A stretch of 64,000 bases of DNA from assembly GCF_008973715.1 (NCBI RefSeq), contig NZ_WBOL01000001.1, positions 305,166-369,165 of the forward strand. Reading direction: 5' to 3'. This stretch comes from Nitrincola schmidtii. GTDB taxonomy: Bacteria > Pseudomonadota > Gammaproteobacteria > Pseudomonadales > Balneatricaceae. Below the pieces are notes generated by a model. The model saw nothing but the letters and a program-made list of their open reading frames with translations, was not told the DNA's origin and made no database searches. This document shows, piece by piece, positions 30,438 to 39,031 of this stretch (positions within the stretch are counted from its first letter, which is position 1; the number at the start of each line of letters is the position of its first letter). The translations under genes and the position numbers were made by a program.

Positions 30438-30547
30438 GGCAACTCCACCAGCCACATCCCGGCACACGAGTCGACCGCTGTGGCTGCTCCCTTCCGGGCC
30501 TGACCAGGTTCACGGTGTATCGTTGCGAGAGGACCGGCAGAGTTACC
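30438..30547 (-). ncRNA. ffs: Signal recognition particle 4.5S RNA
   Basis: About 110 nt on the minus strand. The conserved domain IV is unmistakable: ACCTGGTCAGGCCCGGAAGG followed by GAGCAGCC, with the GGAA-type tetraloop and the asymmetric loop that bind Ffh. Distally CGTGTGCCGGGATGTG matches the E. coli 3' half. The ends pair perfectly: 5' GGTAACTC (30547-30540) with GAGTTGCC (30445-30438), continued inward by G-C and G-U pairs. It guides Ffh-bound ribosomes to the membrane. Confidence 0.95.
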
Positions 30548-30580
30548 ATAACGCAATGACTCCTTGAAGAGTCGGCGCGA

Positions 30581-30609
30581 AGTATAAGCAGCCAGACCAT
30601 GAATTGCAA
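30581..30609 (-). promoter_or_regulatory. ffs promoter and processed leader
   Basis: On the minus strand TTGCAA (30609-30604), 17 nt, TATACT (30586-30581), followed by a GC-rich discriminator. The mature RNA begins about 33 nt after the -10, leaving a leader of some 26 nt with a small hairpin GACTC/GAGTC. E. coli pre-4.5S likewise has a 5' leader of about this size removed by RNase P. Confidence 0.7.
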
Positions 30610-30682
30610 ATCTTCTTTATACGCCTTCTCTTCATGATACACTTAGTCATTACACATCAATGCGTTTCAAGGGTCGCTTTTC

Positions 30683-31228
30683 ATGGCAGGTTCATTAAAA
30701 GATCAATTATTCAACGCTGGTTTAGCCAGTAAAAAACAAGTTAAAAAAGTAGAGCTAGATCAGCGCAAACAGTCTAAGCAAGGTAAAAATTCCAAGTCCA
30801 ACGAATCTGTTTCCGCTGAAGCGATTGAAGCGGCTCGCCTGCAAAAAATTGAAAAAGATCGAGCCTTGAATGAAGCTCGCAAGCAGGAACAACAAAAACG
30901 AGCCGCTCAAGCTGAAATACGTCAACTGGTTCAGCAACACCGTATTCCACTTCCGACAGAAGGTGATGTGCGCTATCAGTTTCTTAGCCAAGGAAAAGTT
31001 AAGCAAATTTGGATCAATAGCGATATTCAACGTCAACTAACGAATAGAACCCTAGCTTTGGTATGTGTGGATACTCGATTTGAACTGGTTCCCGTGGTGA
31101 TAGGGGATCGTATCGTGCAACGAGATCCAACCGCAGTTATTAAAGAAGATACTGAAAAGCGTGAAAAAATTGCGGCTGAAGAAGCAGAATATGCTGAGTT
31201 TCAAATTCCGGATGATTTAGACTGGTAA
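30683..31228 (+). CDS. DUF2058 domain-containing protein
   Basis: Highly charged cytosolic protein of 181 residues. The N-terminus MAGSLKDQLFNAGLASKKQ is the DUF2058 (YaiL-like) signature. Residues 25-95 form a Lys/Arg/Glu-rich helix or coiled coil, followed by a small beta domain (VRYQFLSQGKVKQIWINSDIQ and LVPVVIGDRI) and an acidic tail. Family function is unknown; the charge pattern hints at nucleic acid or ribosome binding, which is inference. Confidence 0.88.
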   Translation: MAGSLKDQLFNAGLASKKQVKKVELDQRKQSKQGKNSKSNESVSAEAIEAARLQKIEKDRALNEARKQEQQKRAAQAEIRQLVQQHRIPLPTEGDVRYQFLSQGKVKQIWINSDIQRQLTNRTLALVCVDTRFELVPVVIGDRIVQRDPTAVIKEDTEKREKIAAEEAEYAEFQIPDDLDW

Positions 31229-31282
31229 AAAAACACCAGACTGCTAAGGTTGGTATAAAGAGACTCAATTCATGAGGTTATA

Positions 31283-32077
31283 ATGGCATCACTGTCTGCT
31301 GCGCAACTCAACATATTGTTGGTTGAACCCTCACCACTGCAACGGAAGATTATTACACAGCAGCTCAACGCAGCCGGTGTTTTAGCCATTGATAGTGCAG
31401 ACTCTGTCCAAGCAGCGACAGACTCAATAAACCATATAAAACCTGATCTGATTGTCAGTGCACTGCACTTTCCTGATGGTACTGCGCTCGACTTACTGGG
31501 CTGGATACGACACACGCCAGAGTTTGCCGAACTGCCTTTTATGCTGGTATCAAGCGAAACACGTCGCCAACAACTAGAAACATTCAAGCAATCTGGTGTT
31601 ATCGCTATCTTACCAAAACCGTTTACACATCAGAATCTTAGCTCAGCTATTGCGGCTACTATAGACCTGCTATCAAGCGATGAATTATCACTTGAATTTT
31701 ATGATACTGAAACGTTGAGAGTATTGATTGTTGATGATAGCCGTATGGCCAGAAAAATGATTCAACGCGTACTTAGTAATCTAGGTATAAATAACTTTGC
31801 CCAAGCAGCTGATGGCTCCGAAGCCATCACTATGCTAGAAAACGAGACGTTTGACCTAGTGGTTACCGATTACAACATGCCCGAAGTCAACGGATTAGAA
31901 CTAACCGAATACATTCGCAGCCATGAAACCCTGTCCCACCTTCCCATCTTAATGGTGACTTCTGAAGCCAACCAAACACACTTAAGCAATGTTGCGCAAA
32001 GTGGCGTTAATGCCATGGTCGATAAGCCCTTTGAGCCAACTCTAGTAAAGCGCTTACTCCAGCGAATGCTAGATTAA
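31283..32077 (+). CDS. Dual-receiver response regulator (first receiver degenerate)
   Basis: Protein of 264 residues made only of two CheY-like receiver domains. Receiver 2 (about 145-262) is intact: LIVDDSRMARK, VVTDYNMPEVNG with the phospho-acceptor Asp, LMVTSEA and the Lys in VDKPFEP. Receiver 1 (about 7-125) has lost the acidic pair (LVEPSPLQ) and has Ala where the acceptor Asp belongs (IVSALHFPDG), while keeping the Lys in PKPF. There is no output domain, so it probably signals by protein contacts, as in chemotaxis or c-di-GMP circuits. No histidine kinase is adjacent. A GAGG precedes the ATG. Confidence 0.87.
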   Translation: MASLSAAQLNILLVEPSPLQRKIITQQLNAAGVLAIDSADSVQAATDSINHIKPDLIVSALHFPDGTALDLLGWIRHTPEFAELPFMLVSSETRRQQLETFKQSGVIAILPKPFTHQNLSSAIAATIDLLSSDELSLEFYDTETLRVLIVDDSRMARKMIQRVLSNLGINNFAQAADGSEAITMLENETFDLVVTDYNMPEVNGLELTEYIRSHETLSHLPILMVTSEANQTHLSNVAQSGVNAMVDKPFEPTLVKRLLQRMLD

Positions 32078-32096
32078 TCATCGGCAACAGCTAGCG

Positions 32097-33185
32097 CTAA
32101 ATATAGTGGCGCTTAACTCGCCTTGTTAAACCGCTTAACAGCGTATAAGGAATCGTATTGCAACATGCTGCAATCTCGTTTACAGATAGATTAGCGCCCC
32201 ACAGCTCCACCTTATCCCTCACAACCGCGTCATCATGCCCCGTTAAATCAATGGTAATCATATCCATTGACACGCGTCCAGCAATGGCTGCTCTTCTACC
32301 ATTTAACCAAACGGGTGTACCACTAGGTGCATGCCGAGAGTAACCATCTGCGTAACCTACCGCTAAGGTTGCTATACGCGTAGGAGTGGTTGCCGTCCAT
32401 GAAGCCCCATAACCGACGGCATCTCCGGCAGGTACTTCGCGAATAGCAATGATTTCAGTAGACAGGGTCATCCCAGGTTTGAGCTGATCAGCGACGGGAT
32501 GTGCTTCTGCAAATGGGCTGGCTCCATAAAGCATAATCCCAGGACGTAGCCATTGATGATGTGCACTTGGCCAATGCATAACACCGGCAGAGTTAGAGAA
32601 ACTTCGAGGTATATCCAAGCCTTGAAGTGACGCACCCAAAACCTCTAACTGACGCAGCGTATCCGGACGATGAGGTTCATCAGCGCAGGCAAAGTGACTC
32701 ATCACCACAATCGACTCTACCCCCTTCAAGGCTTGCAGTCGCTTTAACATCTCCGGAATATGAACAGGATTCACACCCAATCGATGCATACCGGAATCAA
32801 TCTTCAACCAAATATGCAATCCATGCACATCGGGATAACGCTGCAAATAGGCTTCAAGCACAGCTAGCTGTTCTAATGAATGTAAGCTTGACCAAAACCG
32901 ATGCTGATGTATCAGCGGTAGCTCTGAAGCTTCAAAAAAACCTTCAAGGAGTAAAATGGGACGCTGGATGCCCGCTTCACGTAACTCTAAAGCCTCCTCA
33001 ATTGCGGCAACACCGAAAGCATCCACCTCAGAATCCAATGCCGTTGCTACTGCAACTGCACCATGTCCATAGGCATCCGCTTTGATAATCGCAACCGCTT
33101 TTGAGTGTTGGGCTTGAGCTTTGGCGACACGATAGTTGTGCACAATAGCAGCAAGATCAACCTGAGCAATTAAATTACGCGCCAT
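32097..33185 (-). CDS. alr: Alanine racemase
   Basis: PLP-dependent alanine racemase of 362 residues, providing D-alanine for peptidoglycan. The PLP lysine is Lys35 in AIIKADAYGHGA. The TIM-barrel contains LKIDSGMHRLGV and MSHFACADEP, and the C-terminal domain contributes the catalytic Tyr segment (GYGASWTATTPTRIA, VGYADGYSRH) and GRVSMDMITID. It lies 46 nt downstream of ridA on the same strand. RidA proteins relieve PLP-enzyme damage by aminoacrylate, so the pairing is functionally sensible. Confidence 0.94.
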   Translation of the reverse strand: MARNLIAQVDLAAIVHNYRVAKAQAQHSKAVAIIKADAYGHGAVAVATALDSEVDAFGVAAIEEALELREAGIQRPILLLEGFFEASELPLIHQHRFWSSLHSLEQLAVLEAYLQRYPDVHGLHIWLKIDSGMHRLGVNPVHIPEMLKRLQALKGVESIVVMSHFACADEPHRPDTLRQLEVLGASLQGLDIPRSFSNSAGVMHWPSAHHQWLRPGIMLYGASPFAEAHPVADQLKPGMTLSTEIIAIREVPAGDAVGYGASWTATTPTRIATLAVGYADGYSRHAPSGTPVWLNGRRAAIAGRVSMDMITIDLTGHDDAVVRDKVELWGANLSVNEIAACCNTIPYTLLSGLTRRVKRHYI

Positions 33186-33231
33186 TTTTACTCCTAAGAA
33201 TCAGTCAGAACAAGGTCAACAGAATTGCTGA

Positions 33232-33621
33232 TTAGTTAGATAAAACCATCACCGCTTCAACTTCGATATCTGCATCTTTAGGAAGCGCTTTTACCGCATA
33301 AGCGGCACGTGCAGGGTAAGGCTCACTGAAGTAGCGTTGCATAATCTCATTCACCTGAGCAAAATTACCTAAATCACTCAGTAGAATGGTAAGCTTCACG
33401 CAGTCAGCTAGGGATCCACCAGCAGCTTCAGCGACAGCTTTTAAGTTTTCAAAAACACGAACAGCTTGAGCTTCAAAGGATTCCGTGACCATTTCCATAG
33501 TGGCAGGGTCCAGTGGGATTTGCCCAGACAGATAAACCGTATTACCTGCTTTCACTGCTTGAGAGTAAGGCCCTATCGCGGCAGGCGCTTTGTCTGTACT
33601 GATGATGGTTTTATTAGTCAT
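33232..33621 (-). CDS. ridA: RidA family reactive intermediate/imine deaminase
   Basis: RidA/YjgF/UK114 protein of 129 residues that hydrolyses reactive enamine/imine intermediates released by PLP enzymes. Signature segments are [25 protein letters not shown] and the active-site arginine region [20 protein letters not shown]. The ATG follows AGGAG. It is upstream of alr and divergent from the Lrp-type regulator, so the latter may control the ridA-alr unit. Confidence 0.93.
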   Translation of the reverse strand: MTNKTIISTDKAPAAIGPYSQAVKAGNTVYLSGQIPLDPATMEMVTESFEAQAVRVFENLKAVAEAAGGSLADCVKLTILLSDLGNFAQVNEIMQRYFSEPYPARAAYAVKALPKDADIEVEAVMVLSN

Positions 33622-33780
33622 TGATGACTCCTATAAGAAGTGAAAGATTTGAAATAATGTTTTACTCTTCTCGACTGTTTTATGGTCTCACACCATAAGA
33701 TCATAAAACGAGCTTTTCGTTTTCCGAAAGATACACTATATTAATTGATAATTAGCAGATATATAATTTGAAATTGAATG

Positions 33781-33786
33781 TATAAT
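33781..33786 (+). promoter_or_regulatory. Candidate -10 element of the Lrp-type regulator
   Basis: TATAAT at 33781-33786, preceded by an AT-rich stretch with no good -35, in the 209-bp ridA/Lrp intergenic region. An imperfect hairpin (CTTTTCG/CGAAAG) lies further left. Consensus match only. Confidence 0.4.
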
Positions 33787-33830
33787 AGCTTTTTTTCTAC
33801 AAAAAAATAATTTTTACAGGAAAAACGCCC

Positions 33831-34337
33831 GTGACGAAAGCACTTAGACCAGGCCAAAGAAAACTAGACCGAATCGACCGCAATATTCTAAATATCTTAC
33901 AAAAAGAAGGCAGAATTTCCTATACAGATTTAGCCGATCGAGTCGGTTTGTCAACCACCCCCTGTATGGAGCGAGTCAAACGCTTAGAGCGCGATGGACT
34001 TATCACGGGTTATCATGCTCAGGTCAATCCTGCCATGCTTGGCTTTGACATGCTCGTTTTTGTCGAAATTTCACTCTCCTACCAATCAGCAGATGCATTT
34101 GAGTTGTTCAGCAAAGCGGTATCAGAACTTCCTTATATCCTAGAATGCCACCTAGTCTCTGGTGATGCGGATTACCTATTAAAAGCCAGACTCCAAGATA
34201 TCACTCAATACCGAGGATTATTAGGCGATATGCTGTTAAAGCTCCCGGGTGTTAAGAACTCCAAAAGCTACATTGTCATGGAAAGTGTTAAAGAAAGCAT
34301 GGCGCTACCTATCGGACCACCTAATTCTCATGGGTGA
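33831..34337 (+). CDS. Lrp/AsnC family transcriptional regulator
   Basis: Leucine-responsive-type regulator of 168 residues. It starts with GTG behind AGGAA. The N-terminal HTH domain is LDRIDRNILNILQKEGRISYTDLADRVGLSTTPCMERVKRLER (read in parts: DLADRVGLS and TPCMERVKRL). The C-terminal RAM ligand domain follows (ILECHLVSGDADYLLKARL). It is divergent from ridA-alr, the common arrangement for autoregulated Lrp proteins governing an adjacent amino-acid catabolic unit. No dadA dehydrogenase is present nearby. The effector is unknown. Confidence 0.9.
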   Translation: MTKALRPGQRKLDRIDRNILNILQKEGRISYTDLADRVGLSTTPCMERVKRLERDGLITGYHAQVNPAMLGFDMLVFVEISLSYQSADAFELFSKAVSELPYILECHLVSGDADYLLKARLQDITQYRGLLGDMLLKLPGVKNSKSYIVMESVKESMALPIGPPNSHG

Positions 34338-34482
34338 TTAAACCTATGGAAAAACATAAGCTTCAATAACCTTATACTTTACATTTGGCAATCCGGTTAA
34401 ATCCGAGGATAATAGTCGGTTTTTAAACGAAGACGCACCGATAACATGCGTTACGATTTTTTGCCAAAGAGTGATAAGCCTA

Positions 34483-35430
34483 ATGAATGCCCGTGCTGAT
34501 ATGCCTGATGTTGCCGCCGATGCCAACCCGGTAAATTATGAAACACTGGACTGGGTGGGAATGAGCCACATCTCCCTTCCAGTAAACATAGCGCAAGCTA
34601 ATGGAAAATGTCAGCCAGTCCTGGCGCACTTGGATATTCATGTAGATATTGTGAACCCTGACGTAAAAGGGATTCACATGTCACGTCTGTACCTATTATT
34701 AAACACCTTTGCCGCCGAACAACAGGTAACACCTAGCAGCATTGAACAGTTACTGGAGCAAGTCTGTGAAAGCCATCTTGGCATCAGCGAGTCTGCCATC
34801 TTACGCCTAAGCTTTGATTACCCTCTTAATCGACCCGCACTCAAAAGTGACTACAGTGGTTGGAAACCCTATCCATCTGTTATTGAAGCTATCAAACAAA
34901 GGGATAATTTTTCACTCGAAATTTCTGTGACGGTTCCCTATTCTTCTACCTGCCCTTGCTCTGCTGCACTGTCCAGACAACTTTTGCAGGAAGCATTCAA
35001 AGAAGACTTTGCCAAGCAAGACACTGTCACCAAAGACGCTGTAGAATCTTGGCTGCGCTCAGAGCGAGGTAGCGTTGCGACCCCACACAGCCAGCGAAGC
35101 TATGCCAAGGTACGCGCCAAAATCCAACCTAATGACCACATGATTCTCCCTTTGGTCAGTTTAATCGACAGTATTGAAGAATCCCTTAAAACGCCAGTGC
35201 AAACCGCAGTGAAACGTGAAGATGAACAAGAGTTTGCGCGGCTTAACGGGGCCAATATGATGTTTTGTGAAGATGCTGCTCGTCGACTTAAATCAACCAT
35301 GAACCAAATCGATGACTATTTAGATTTCTGGATACGTGTAGAACATCACGAAAGCCTGCATGACCATGATGCCGTTGCAGTGGTAAGCAAAGGCATTCCT
35401 GGAGGCTATTCACCTTTGTTAAAACGCTAA
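34483..35430 (+). CDS. folE2: GTP cyclohydrolase FolE2 (type IB)
   Basis: GTP cyclohydrolase IB of 315 residues, converting GTP to dihydroneopterin triphosphate, the first step toward folate (and queuosine). The catalytic cysteine region is STCPCSAALSRQL near residue 165, and the N-terminus has the typical MNARADMPDVAADANP. A GTG at 34471 is in frame, but the ATG at 34483 gives the family start. FolE2 is metal-promiscuous and in many bacteria is a Zur-controlled backup for zinc-dependent FolE; no Zur-box palindrome was recognised upstream here. The stop is 3 nt before the next gene. Confidence 0.93.
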   Translation: MNARADMPDVAADANPVNYETLDWVGMSHISLPVNIAQANGKCQPVLAHLDIHVDIVNPDVKGIHMSRLYLLLNTFAAEQQVTPSSIEQLLEQVCESHLGISESAILRLSFDYPLNRPALKSDYSGWKPYPSVIEAIKQRDNFSLEISVTVPYSSTCPCSAALSRQLLQEAFKEDFAKQDTVTKDAVESWLRSERGSVATPHSQRSYAKVRAKIQPNDHMILPLVSLIDSIEESLKTPVQTAVKREDEQEFARLNGANMMFCEDAARRLKSTMNQIDDYLDFWIRVEHHESLHDHDAVAVVSKGIPGGYSPLLKR

Positions 35431-35433
35431 TTG

Positions 35434-36234
35434 ATGAAGATTGAGATCAAGCACACCGTAACCCCTGAAGAAGCGGGTTGCGATGCAGCCAGTCTTTTAG
35501 CCAAACTTAGCGAGCTTCCCAAACAGCGCATTAAAGATGCAATGACGAAGGGAGCAGTTATACTGAAGCGCAAGCAAGGTAAACGATTACGCCGATCAAA
35601 GGAAACTTTACTCGCTGGCGACCAGCTCACACTCTGCTACGACGATAAGCTACTGGCCCTTTCACCACCCACAGGTAACTATTGCCTCAAGCGATTAAAA
35701 ACCTATAGCGTTTGGTATAAACCCGCAGGCCTGATGTCTCAAGGAACTGCTTTTGGCGATCATTTAGCGCTACTCAGGTTAGTTGAACTAGAATTCAACT
35801 GCCCTGTCTTTCTGGTGCATCGCCTAGATCGTGAAACATCTGGCATCATGCTATTTGCGCATACCAAAGCCTCGGCAGCTAAACTTTCTAAGTTGTTCGA
35901 GCAACATCAGATTGAAAAGATCTATCATGCCAGTGTACTGGGTCAAACTGATGAGCAAGGATCAATCACTGAACCGCTGGATAGCAAGCCTGCAATCACC
36001 CATTACCAACGAATTGATTATGATCCTGAAGCTAATCAAAGCCAGCTTCGCATTCGTTTAGAAACAGGACGTCTGCATCAAATACGTAGACACTTATCTG
36101 CGATTGACCACCCCGTGATGGGTGATCCTAGATATGGAAGCGGGAATAAGAATCGAGATGGATTACAACTTATCGCCAAGGAACTTAGCTTTGAGTGTCC
36201 GGAAACGGGGCGTCGAGTTAGTTATCAGATTTAA
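35434..36234 (+). CDS. RluA family RNA pseudouridine synthase
   Basis: Pseudouridine synthase of 266 residues. An N-terminal S4-like RNA-binding segment (RIKDAMTKGAVILK, AGDQLTLCYD) precedes the catalytic domain with HRLDRETSGIMLFAHT, the Asp of which is the nucleophile, and ETGRLHQIRRHL near the C-terminus. The ATG at 35434 is chosen over the TTG immediately before it. Likely targets are 23S rRNA or tRNA uridines; the exact site cannot be told. Co-transcribed with folE2. Confidence 0.9.
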   Translation: MKIEIKHTVTPEEAGCDAASLLAKLSELPKQRIKDAMTKGAVILKRKQGKRLRRSKETLLAGDQLTLCYDDKLLALSPPTGNYCLKRLKTYSVWYKPAGLMSQGTAFGDHLALLRLVELEFNCPVFLVHRLDRETSGIMLFAHTKASAAKLSKLFEQHQIEKIYHASVLGQTDEQGSITEPLDSKPAITHYQRIDYDPEANQSQLRIRLETGRLHQIRRHLSAIDHPVMGDPRYGSGNKNRDGLQLIAKELSFECPETGRRVSYQI

Positions 36235-36258
36235 CTAAGTATCATACTGGCTAAGGAA

Positions 36259-36440
36259 ACACCCCTCCCGTGCATCCATGCACCAGGTGGTTTTTCTAAC
36301 TTAGTACCCGCATCAGGACGCCGCTCATGCGCATCCATGCGCTCGCGGCATATAGCGCCATGGAGGGCGCGTATGCAGAAAACGCAGGAGCAGTTTTCTG
36401 CCCGAACACCCCTCCCGTGCATCCATGCACTCCGGGGTGT
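36259..36440. repeat. REP-like cluster of GCATCCATGC hairpins
   Basis: Non-coding 282-bp gap between the pseudouridine synthase and ftsZ. A 25-bp sequence ending GTGCATCCATGCAC occurs identically at 36259-36283 and 36406-36430. A third relative, GCGCATCCATGCGC (36329-36342), shows a compensatory pair change that keeps the stem. The last copy is nested in ACACCCC/GGGGTGT (36406-36440). A separate perfect stem CAGAAAAC/GTTTTCTG lies at 36376-36400. The structures suggest mobile REP-type elements or RNA-stabilising hairpins. Confidence 0.75.
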
Positions 36441-36456
36441 AAGTATATCCATATAC

Positions 36457-36486
36457 AAAAAAACCGCCTTCCTTGCGGAGAGGCGG
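36457..36486 (-). terminator. Rho-independent terminator of ftsZ
   Basis: On the minus strand CCGCCTCTCCGCAAGGAAGG then CGG and seven T residues: a GC-rich stem around a GCAA-containing loop followed by a T-tract, 30 nt beyond the ftsZ stop. Confidence 0.85.
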
Positions 36487-36516
36487 CAACCTGGATGGTT
36501 AAAAAAAGTGTGCGTG

Positions 36517-37731
36517 TCAGTCAGCCTGACGACGCAAAAATGCCGGAATATCCAGAAAATCCATATCGTCCGTTCCGGTTCTCTTCATCTCTTCTTGAAA
36601 AGGCGCAGGCGCGTCTGGTTTCTTAACTGCTTTAGCAACTGCCATGGGCTTTTCATCTCGACGTGAACGAATAGCAGTAGGCAGCTCTAACTGACCGTAT
36701 TCATTTCCTTTACGGCTTGTTGGCATGCCACCACGCGTATCACTTCCAGATACCTGGGCCAGCGCCTGAGCTTTACACAAGCCCGTCGCGACAACAGTGA
36801 CTTTAATCTCATCGGTCATTTCAGGATCGATGACCGTACCCACGACGACGGTTGCGCCATCTGATGCATAACCTTCAACAATATCTCCGACTTCAGAGAA
36901 CTCACCTAGGCTTAGATCCAAACCACCGGTAATGTTAACTAAAATACCACTGGCACCTTTAAGGTCGATATCTTCTAGTAAAGGACTGTTGATAGCAGCT
37001 TCTGTCGCCGTGACAGCACGGGACTCGCCACGGCCGTAGCCGGTCCCCATCATTGCCATACCCATTTCAGACATGACCGTGCGAACGTCAGCAAAGTCGA
37101 CGTTGATCATACCCGGACGAATAATCAAATCTGCAATACCCTGAACAGCACCTTTAAGCACATCATTCGCTGCCTTAAACGCTTCGATCAGACTGGTATT
37201 GCGCCCTAATACAGGAAGTAGTTTTTCATTAGGGATAATGATTAATGAATCGACGTTTTCCTGAAGCTCACGAATACCTTCTTCAGCGATTTTTTGACGC
37301 TTCTTACCTTCAAATGCAAAGGGCTTGGTGACGACAGCAACGGTTAGAATTCCCATCTCTCTTGCTATTTCAGCAACGATGGGCGCTGCGCCAGTACCGG
37401 TACCACCACCCATACCCGCAGTAATAAAGACCATGTCAGCACCCTTAAGTGCCTCAGCAATACGCTCACGATCTTCTTGCGCGGCTTGACGCCCCACTTC
37501 TGGATTTGCACCTGCGCCAAGGCCTTTTGTTAAGCCACCGCCGATATGCAATGCCGTTCGTGTTGCCGATTTTGCTAGCGCCTGAGCGTCAGTGTTAGCA
37601 CAGATGAATTCAACGCCTTCAACGTCAGTTGTTAGCATATGTTCTACTGCATTACCGCCACCGCCGCCGACGCCGATAACTTTGATGACCGCGCTTTGCG
37701 GTAAGCTATCTACCAGTTCAAACATACTCAT
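36517..37731 (-). CDS. ftsZ: Cell division protein FtsZ
   Basis: Tubulin-like GTPase of 404 residues that forms the Z-ring. The nucleotide-binding glycine stretch [12 protein letters not shown], the tubulin signature [10 protein letters not shown], and the synergy loop [11 protein letters not shown] are intact. The conserved C-terminal peptide [15 protein letters not shown] that binds FtsA and ZipA is present after a Pro/Lys-rich linker. Sequence is canonical gammaproteobacterial, so this is probably the principal copy. It is 40 nt downstream of ftsA, but no lpxC follows. Confidence 0.97.
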   Translation of the reverse strand: MSMFELVDSLPQSAVIKVIGVGGGGGNAVEHMLTTDVEGVEFICANTDAQALAKSATRTALHIGGGLTKGLGAGANPEVGRQAAQEDRERIAEALKGADMVFITAGMGGGTGTGAAPIVAEIAREMGILTVAVVTKPFAFEGKKRQKIAEEGIRELQENVDSLIIIPNEKLLPVLGRNTSLIEAFKAANDVLKGAVQGIADLIIRPGMINVDFADVRTVMSEMGMAMMGTGYGRGESRAVTATEAAINSPLLEDIDLKGASGILVNITGGLDLSLGEFSEVGDIVEGYASDGATVVVGTVIDPEMTDEIKVTVVATGLCKAQALAQVSGSDTRGGMPTSRKGNEYGQLELPTAIRSRRDEKPMAVAKAVKKPDAPAPFQEEMKRTGTDDMDFLDIPAFLRRQAD

Positions 37732-37771
37732 CCCTCCAGGATTTTCCCCATTCTTTGACGGGTTTACATAA

Positions 37772-39031
37772 TCAAAAATTACTTTGTAACCAAGACTTCA
37801 TGCGATTAAAAACATTCACCGACTGCACTGAGTCTTTAGGATGCCTAGCAGCCTCAGGAACCGTTAAACCAGATTCATTTAAATTACTTTGCGCTTGCTT
37901 GGCATAGTGCAACAAACCAATACTGGTGGCATAAATAGGATTATGCAGCAGTGTTTCCATGCCTCGAATGCCATCAGGAACCGCTAAGCGTACAGGCATA
38001 TGAAAGATCTCTTCCGCTAACTCAACAGCACCTTCCATTCGCGCACAACCACCGGTTAATACCAATCCGGCAGCAATTAATTCTTCGAAACCTGATCGAC
38101 GTATCTCAGATTGAATAAGACCAAACATCTCCTCGTAACGAGGTTCAATCACTTCAGCCAAGGCTTGTCGAGATAAATTTCTAGCAGGACGATCACCCAC
38201 ACTTGGCACCCGAATCATGTCGTCTGCGCTGGATAGCTGAGACAAGGCACAGGCATACTTAATTTTGATTTGTTCGGCGTGTTGAGTGGGTGTTCTCAGC
38301 GCCATGGCAATATCACTGGTGATTTGATCACCACCGATAGGAATGACAGCGGTATAACGTATGGCACCGCGGGTAAATACGGCGATATCAGCAGTACCTG
38401 CACCGATATCCACCAAACAAACACCTAGATCTTTCTCATCTTCGGTGAGAACTGCATAACCGGAAGCGAGCTGTTCTAAAACAATACCGTCGACATCCAG
38501 CTCACAACGACGAATGCATTTTTCCAGGTTATGAATGGCATTGATTGCACCCGTTACCAGATGCACTTTAGCTTCCAATCGAACACCGGACATTCCCAAA
38601 GGCTCTTTGATACCGTCTTGGTTATCAATCATGTATTCTTGAGGAAGAATATGAAGAAGTTTTTGATCGGCAGGAACAGCGACAGCACGAGCAGCTTCTA
38701 TCACACGTTCAAGATCTTGTTCAGTCACCTCTCGATCACGGACAGCCACAATACCATTAGAGTTCAAGCTATTGATATGGCCGGCAGCCATACCGACAGT
38801 AACACTGTGAACTTTACAACCTGCCATTAGCTCTGCTTCTTCGACGGCACGTCGAATAGCACTCACCGTAGATTCGATATTAACAACAACACCACGCTTC
38901 ATTCCGGCAGCAGCATGATTACCGACACCAACAATTTCGATGCTACCGTCTGCACGTAACTCGCCCACCAGACACACCACTTTTGATGTTCCGATATCTA
39001 AGGCCACGATCATATTGTTGGCAGTCAGCAT
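37772..39031 (-). CDS. ftsA: Cell division protein FtsA
   Basis: Actin-like membrane tether for FtsZ, 419 residues. ATP-site motifs are VALDIGTSKVVCLVGE, VDIGAGTADIAVF and GLVLTGGCARMEGAVEL. The 1C subdomain follows the first motif, and the C-terminal amphipathic helix (VFNRMKSWLQSNF) inserts in the membrane. Upstream one expects ftsQ and ddl; instead there is a 567-bp AT-rich non-coding stretch. The ATG has AGGA about 12 nt upstream, a rather long spacing. Confidence 0.96.
   Translation of the reverse strand: MLTANNMIVALDIGTSKVVCLVGELRADGSIEIVGVGNHAAAGMKRGVVVNIESTVSAIRRAVEEAELMAGCKVHSVTVGMAAGHINSLNSNGIVAVRDREVTEQDLERVIEAARAVAVPADQKLLHILPQEYMIDNQDGIKEPLGMSGVRLEAKVHLVTGAINAIHNLEKCIRRCELDVDGIVLEQLASGYAVLTEDEKDLGVCLVDIGAGTADIAVFTRGAIRYTAVIPIGGDQITSDIAMALRTPTQHAEQIKIKYACALSQLSSADDMIRVPSVGDRPARNLSRQALAEVIEPRYEEMFGLIQSEIRRSGFEELIAAGLVLTGGCARMEGAVELAEEIFHMPVRLAVPDGIRGMETLLHNPIYATSIGLLHYAKQAQSNLNESGLTVPEAARHPKDSVQSVNVFNRMKSWLQSNF

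Noticed and set aside
34340..34482. Zur box upstream of folE2
   Set aside because: folE2 is often zinc-regulated, but no AT-rich GAAATG...CATTTC-like palindrome is visible in the gap.
36231..36626. Open frames on both strands through the REP-like region
   Set aside because: They are created by the repeated hairpins (for example the recurring Met-His-Gly-Arg-Gly-Val reading), have no ribosome sites and run into ftsZ antisense.
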